NCBI GenBank assembly: GCA_003482695.1
Contig: DMYC01000354.1
Span: forward strand, 1-9,409
DNA length: 9,409 nt
From: Clostridiales bacterium UBA8960
Lineage (GTDB): Bacteria > Bacillota > Clostridia > Peptostreptococcales > Acidaminobacteraceae
Direction of reading: 5' to 3'
The notes beneath the pieces are model-generated. The model made no database searches. It was not told the origin of the DNA and saw only the letters and a program-made list of their open reading frames with translations. Below are positions 6,838-9,409 of this stretch, piece after piece. Both the position numbers and the translations under genes were made by a program. How positions within the stretch are numbered: position 1 is the stretch's first letter; each line of letters starts with the position of its first letter.

Positions 6838-7673
6838 TATTCACCTTCGCTAAGTAGCATTGCATCCGTGATAAGTTGATCCATCTCGCCACTGTCAAGT
6901 AAGCCTTGAATGGTTTCATTGATGATGTCGAGGAATGCGCCAGAATCCTTTTGAATAGCAACTGCAGCGCCACCTTCACTGCCTAAGTCAAGGCCATTGA
7001 CCGAGAGGTCCGCATTGGCTGATGCATATTGTTTCGCAACAGGTTCTGCCAAAATCAATCCATCCACTTTCGACGTTTTGAGTTCCATAATCAAATTTGG
7101 TATTTTATCGATGGCTTTAACATCAGAGCCTATAAAAATTTCCTTCGCAAGCGCTTCTTGAACAGAAGCCTTTTGTGCCCCGACTTTTTTACCTGTAAAG
7201 GCTTCAACTGTATTCAGAGTGCCTACATTTTCAGTAGAAACAAGCATGGTTTGCATCGCATCGTAGTAGACGATGGAGAAATCAACTGATTGTTTACGTT
7301 CATCTGTCGGAGTCATACCCGATACGATCAGGTCAATTTTTCCTGCAGTAAGTGCTGGCAACAACCCTTCAAATTTCATATCGATGATTTCAAGTTCTAC
7401 ACCAATACTCTCCGCAATTTTTTTCGCGATATCGATGTCAAAACCGACGATGGTATCCTTTCCATCGACTTCCAAGTGGAACTCAAAAGGTGGGTAATCC
7501 GCTGATGTTCCTAACACTAAAACACCTTTAGCCTTGATTTGGCTGAGTTTATCTGTGGCAACTGCAGCAGTTGTGCCTTCTGAAGTCGCCTTTTCTCCCG
7601 CCGCAACCGAACAACCTGTAAACATGGCCGTCATGACCATAATCATCAATATTATACTCATCATCTTCTTCAT
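6837..7673 (-). CDS. Amino acid ABC transporter substrate-binding lipoprotein (SBP_bac_3 family)
   Basis: A 278-residue extracellular binding protein. The N-terminus is a lipoprotein signal: Lys-Lys, a hydrophobic core, then MFTGC with Cys21 as the likely lipidated residue, followed by a flexible Ser/Thr/Ala/Gly-rich linker to about 40. The binding domain starts at about 42. It shows SADYPPFEF (57-65), VGFDIDIA (76-83), and SGMTPTDER (118-126) with Arg126 as the expected ligand of the substrate carboxylate. It also shows LILAEPVA (206-213), where Glu210 may stand in for the usual acidic ligand of the amino group. The ATG follows GGAGGG by 8 nt and lies 16 nt after argH. Operon context suggests arginine, citrulline or ornithine; the sequence alone cannot separate these from other polar amino acids. 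Confidence 0.93.
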   Translation of the reverse strand: MKKMMSIILMIMVMTAMFTGCSVAAGEKATSEGTTAAVATDKLSQIKAKGVLVLGTSADYPPFEFHLEVDGKDTIVGFDIDIAKKIAESIGVELEIIDMKFEGLLPALTAGKIDLIVSGMTPTDERKQSVDFSIVYYDAMQTMLVSTENVGTLNTVEAFTGKKVGAQKASVQEALAKEIFIGSDVKAIDKIPNLIMELKTSKVDGLILAEPVAKQYASANADLSVNGLDLGSEGGAAVAIQKDSGAFLDIINETIQGLLDSGEMDQLITDAMLLSEGE

Positions 7674-7689
7674 AATCTTTTCCCTCCGA

Positions 7690-9069
7690 TTAAATGATCG
7701 TCTCTAGATAGACGTTTCCATTTTCTATACTTTTCAGAACCGACGCTTTAGAGGTCGATCCATACGATTTCTTGTTTTCTATTACGGTTTCAATATCAAG
7801 TGTGTCATAAATGTCCGCCTCAAACAATGGGCAGTAACTTTGCAAAATCTCTAAACTCAAATCCTCAAGGGCAATATTCTCATCCACACAAAGCCCAACC
7901 AATTTTCCAGCAATCTCGTGGCAATCTCTAAAATGGAGCCCTTTCTTTACAAGATAATCCGCTAAGTCCGTTGCATTTAGGAACCCGTACTTGACGGCTT
8001 TTCTCATGTTTTCAGAAAGGAATGTCGTTTCACTGAGCATGCCTTCGAATACTTCCAGACAGATTTCTACAGTTTCCACCGTATCGAATATGCCTTCCTT
8101 ATCTTCTTGCATATCTTTATTATAGGCAAGTGGCAAGCCTTTCATAACTGTAAGAATTCCCATCAAGTTGCCGTAAACTCTGCCTGTTTTGCCTCTGACG
8201 AGCTCCGCCGCATCGGGATTTTTTTTCTGTGGCATAATGCTACTGCCCGTCGTAAACGTATCGCTGATTTCGATAAACTTAAACTCTGAGCTGCTCCAAA
8301 TGATTAGTTCTTCCGAAAAACGGCTGAGATGCATCATGAGAATCGAAGATGCACTCGCAAACTCGATTGCAAAATCCCGATCACTCACCGCGTCCATGGC
8401 GTTTTCCGTTAAGGCGTCGAAACCCAGCAAATCTTTTAGGAGTTCACGGTCATTTTCATAGTTTACACCCGCAAGTGCGCCCGATCCGAGAGGCAGTTCA
8501 TTCATGCGCTCAAGTAAATCACTGAACCTAGAATGGTCGCGTTTCAGCATTTGAAAATAGGCCATGAGATGAAATGAAAGTCTAATCGGCTGTGCTCTTT
8601 GAAGATGTGTATAACCCGGCATGATTACATCCAAATGGGTTTCACTAAGCTTCAAAATCAGCGCCATGAGCGATTTGATTTGCCCCATGATTTTCACCGT
8701 TTTTGCCATCGTGTACATTTTAAAATCCACTGCGACCTGATCATTTCGACTCCGCCCAGTATGCAGTTTTTTTCCTAGAGGACCAATCCGCTCGACAAGC
8801 ATCACTTCGATGTTCATGTGAATATCCTCATGTTTGATATCAAATGAAACTTCACCCATTCGAATTGCAGCTTCAATCTCAATAAGCCCTTTTTCGATCT
8901 GCTGAAACTCTTCTTTCGTCAAAATCCCGATTTTCTCAAGCATTTGACCATGTGCAATCGAACCGATGATATCTTCATGATACAGTTTATAATCAAATCC
9001 AATCGATGCATTGAACCGTTCTAGGAGGTCACTTGACCCGCCTTTGAATCGTCCGCCCCACAATTTCAT
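7690..9069 (-). CDS. argH: Argininosuccinate lyase
   Basis: A 459-residue cytoplasmic enzyme that splits argininosuccinate into arginine and fumarate, the last step of arginine synthesis. It belongs to the fumarase/aspartase superfamily and probably works as a tetramer. Visible motifs: N-terminal [17 protein letters not shown] (103-111), [11 protein letters not shown] (151-161) with the catalytic His155, and the superfamily signature [11 protein letters not shown] (275-285), which carries the catalytic serine (probably Ser277). Length is normal for ArgH. Its ATG overlaps the argG stop as ATGA, and the ABC importer follows after 16 nt, so it sits in the middle of one operon. Confidence 0.98.
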   Translation of the reverse strand: MKLWGGRFKGGSSDLLERFNASIGFDYKLYHEDIIGSIAHGQMLEKIGILTKEEFQQIEKGLIEIEAAIRMGEVSFDIKHEDIHMNIEVMLVERIGPLGKKLHTGRSRNDQVAVDFKMYTMAKTVKIMGQIKSLMALILKLSETHLDVIMPGYTHLQRAQPIRLSFHLMAYFQMLKRDHSRFSDLLERMNELPLGSGALAGVNYENDRELLKDLLGFDALTENAMDAVSDRDFAIEFASASSILMMHLSRFSEELIIWSSSEFKFIEISDTFTTGSSIMPQKKNPDAAELVRGKTGRVYGNLMGILTVMKGLPLAYNKDMQEDKEGIFDTVETVEICLEVFEGMLSETTFLSENMRKAVKYGFLNATDLADYLVKKGLHFRDCHEIAGKLVGLCVDENIALEDLSLEILQSYCPLFEADIYDTLDIETVIENKKSYGSTSKASVLKSIENGNVYLETII

Positions 9070-9409
9070 ACCGCAACATCCTCTACTTTGTACACTTTTA
9101 GGTTGACTTTCTCATCTTCAAACAAACTCACTACGGATTGGAAATCATCTTTGTGACTTTGTGTCATCATCGCATTTATTTTTGTTGAGAGCGTGAACAA
9201 GTTGATGAATCCTTCAGCGTCTTTTTGATCATACACCGCATCTTCGCCAAATGTCACATACTCTTCACTGTAAAGTGAGTACGGCGATTGTGAAGCTACT
9301 GCTGCACAGCTGCCTTTATATAGTTTCACTTTTACTTCGCCCGTTACACTAATCTGTGTTGCATCGATAAACGCATCAAGTGCTGATTTGAGAGGTGAAA
9401 ACCATTGCC
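9066..9409 (-). CDS. argG: Argininosuccinate synthase, C-terminal part (5' end cut off by window edge)
   Basis: The frame is open from the window edge and gives 113 residues before the stop at 9066-9068; the family is about 400 long. ArgG joins citrulline and aspartate, using ATP, to make argininosuccinate for ArgH. Recognisable C-terminal blocks are [40 protein letters not shown], and [18 protein letters not shown] at 9329 is an internal Val codon, not a start, because the family match continues upstream of it. After the usual family end (INAMM) there is an extra tail of about 32 residues rich in charged residues, which I do not recognise. The stop overlaps argH as ATGA. Confidence 0.96.
   Translation of the reverse strand, partial: QWFSPLKSALDAFIDATQISVTGEVKVKLYKGSCAAVASQSPYSLYSEEYVTFGEDAVYDQKDAEGFINLFTLSTKINAMMTQSHKDDFQSVVSLFEDEKVNLKVYKVEDVAV

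Noticed and set aside
9066..9329. A separate small gene starting at GTG 9329
   Set aside because: The reading frame and the ArgG family match continue upstream of 9329 to the window edge, so it is the end of argG.

Overview
The window looks like part of the chromosome of a low-to-moderate-GC Gram-positive anaerobe, probably a member of the Clostridia within the Firmicutes. This rests on base composition (roughly 40-45% GC by eye), strong AGGAGG-type ribosome sites, a lipoprotein solute-binding protein with a polar-amino-acid permease and ATPase, and the general style of the two-component system and ArgG/ArgH. The genus cannot be fixed from what is here. Every gene lies on the minus strand, so transcription runs from right to left. 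There are no RNA genes, mobile elements, CRISPR arrays or gene-free stretches above 300 bases.

Right-hand block (9409 down to about 5441): an arginine-related operon. It holds the 3' end of argG, then argH (ATGA overlap), then a lipoprotein binding protein, a permease and an ATPase that form a complete polar-amino-acid ABC importer. Gaps are 16 nt or less, or the genes overlap. A strong intrinsic terminator closes the block 5 nt after the ATPase. ArgG and ArgH turn citrulline and aspartate into arginine. Co-transcription with an uptake system suggests that the importer carries arginine, citrulline or a related amino acid.

Middle (5359 to 4169): a single 12-helix major facilitator transporter, similar to drug/H+ antiporters. 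It probably has its own start of transcription downstream of the terminator.

Left-hand block (4082 down to 1): an unusual membrane protein that joins a heavy-metal-associated (HMA) domain, a SafE/DsbD_2-type membrane domain and a cupredoxin-like domain, and ends in a Cys-Cys tail. It overlaps an OmpR-type response regulator, which is followed directly by its histidine kinase. The kinase in turn overlaps (ATGA) an AzlC-type branched-chain amino acid permease that runs off the left edge. The layout suggests a translationally coupled envelope system for handling a soft metal, most likely copper, with its own sensor and regulator. The metal and the part played by AzlC are inferences.
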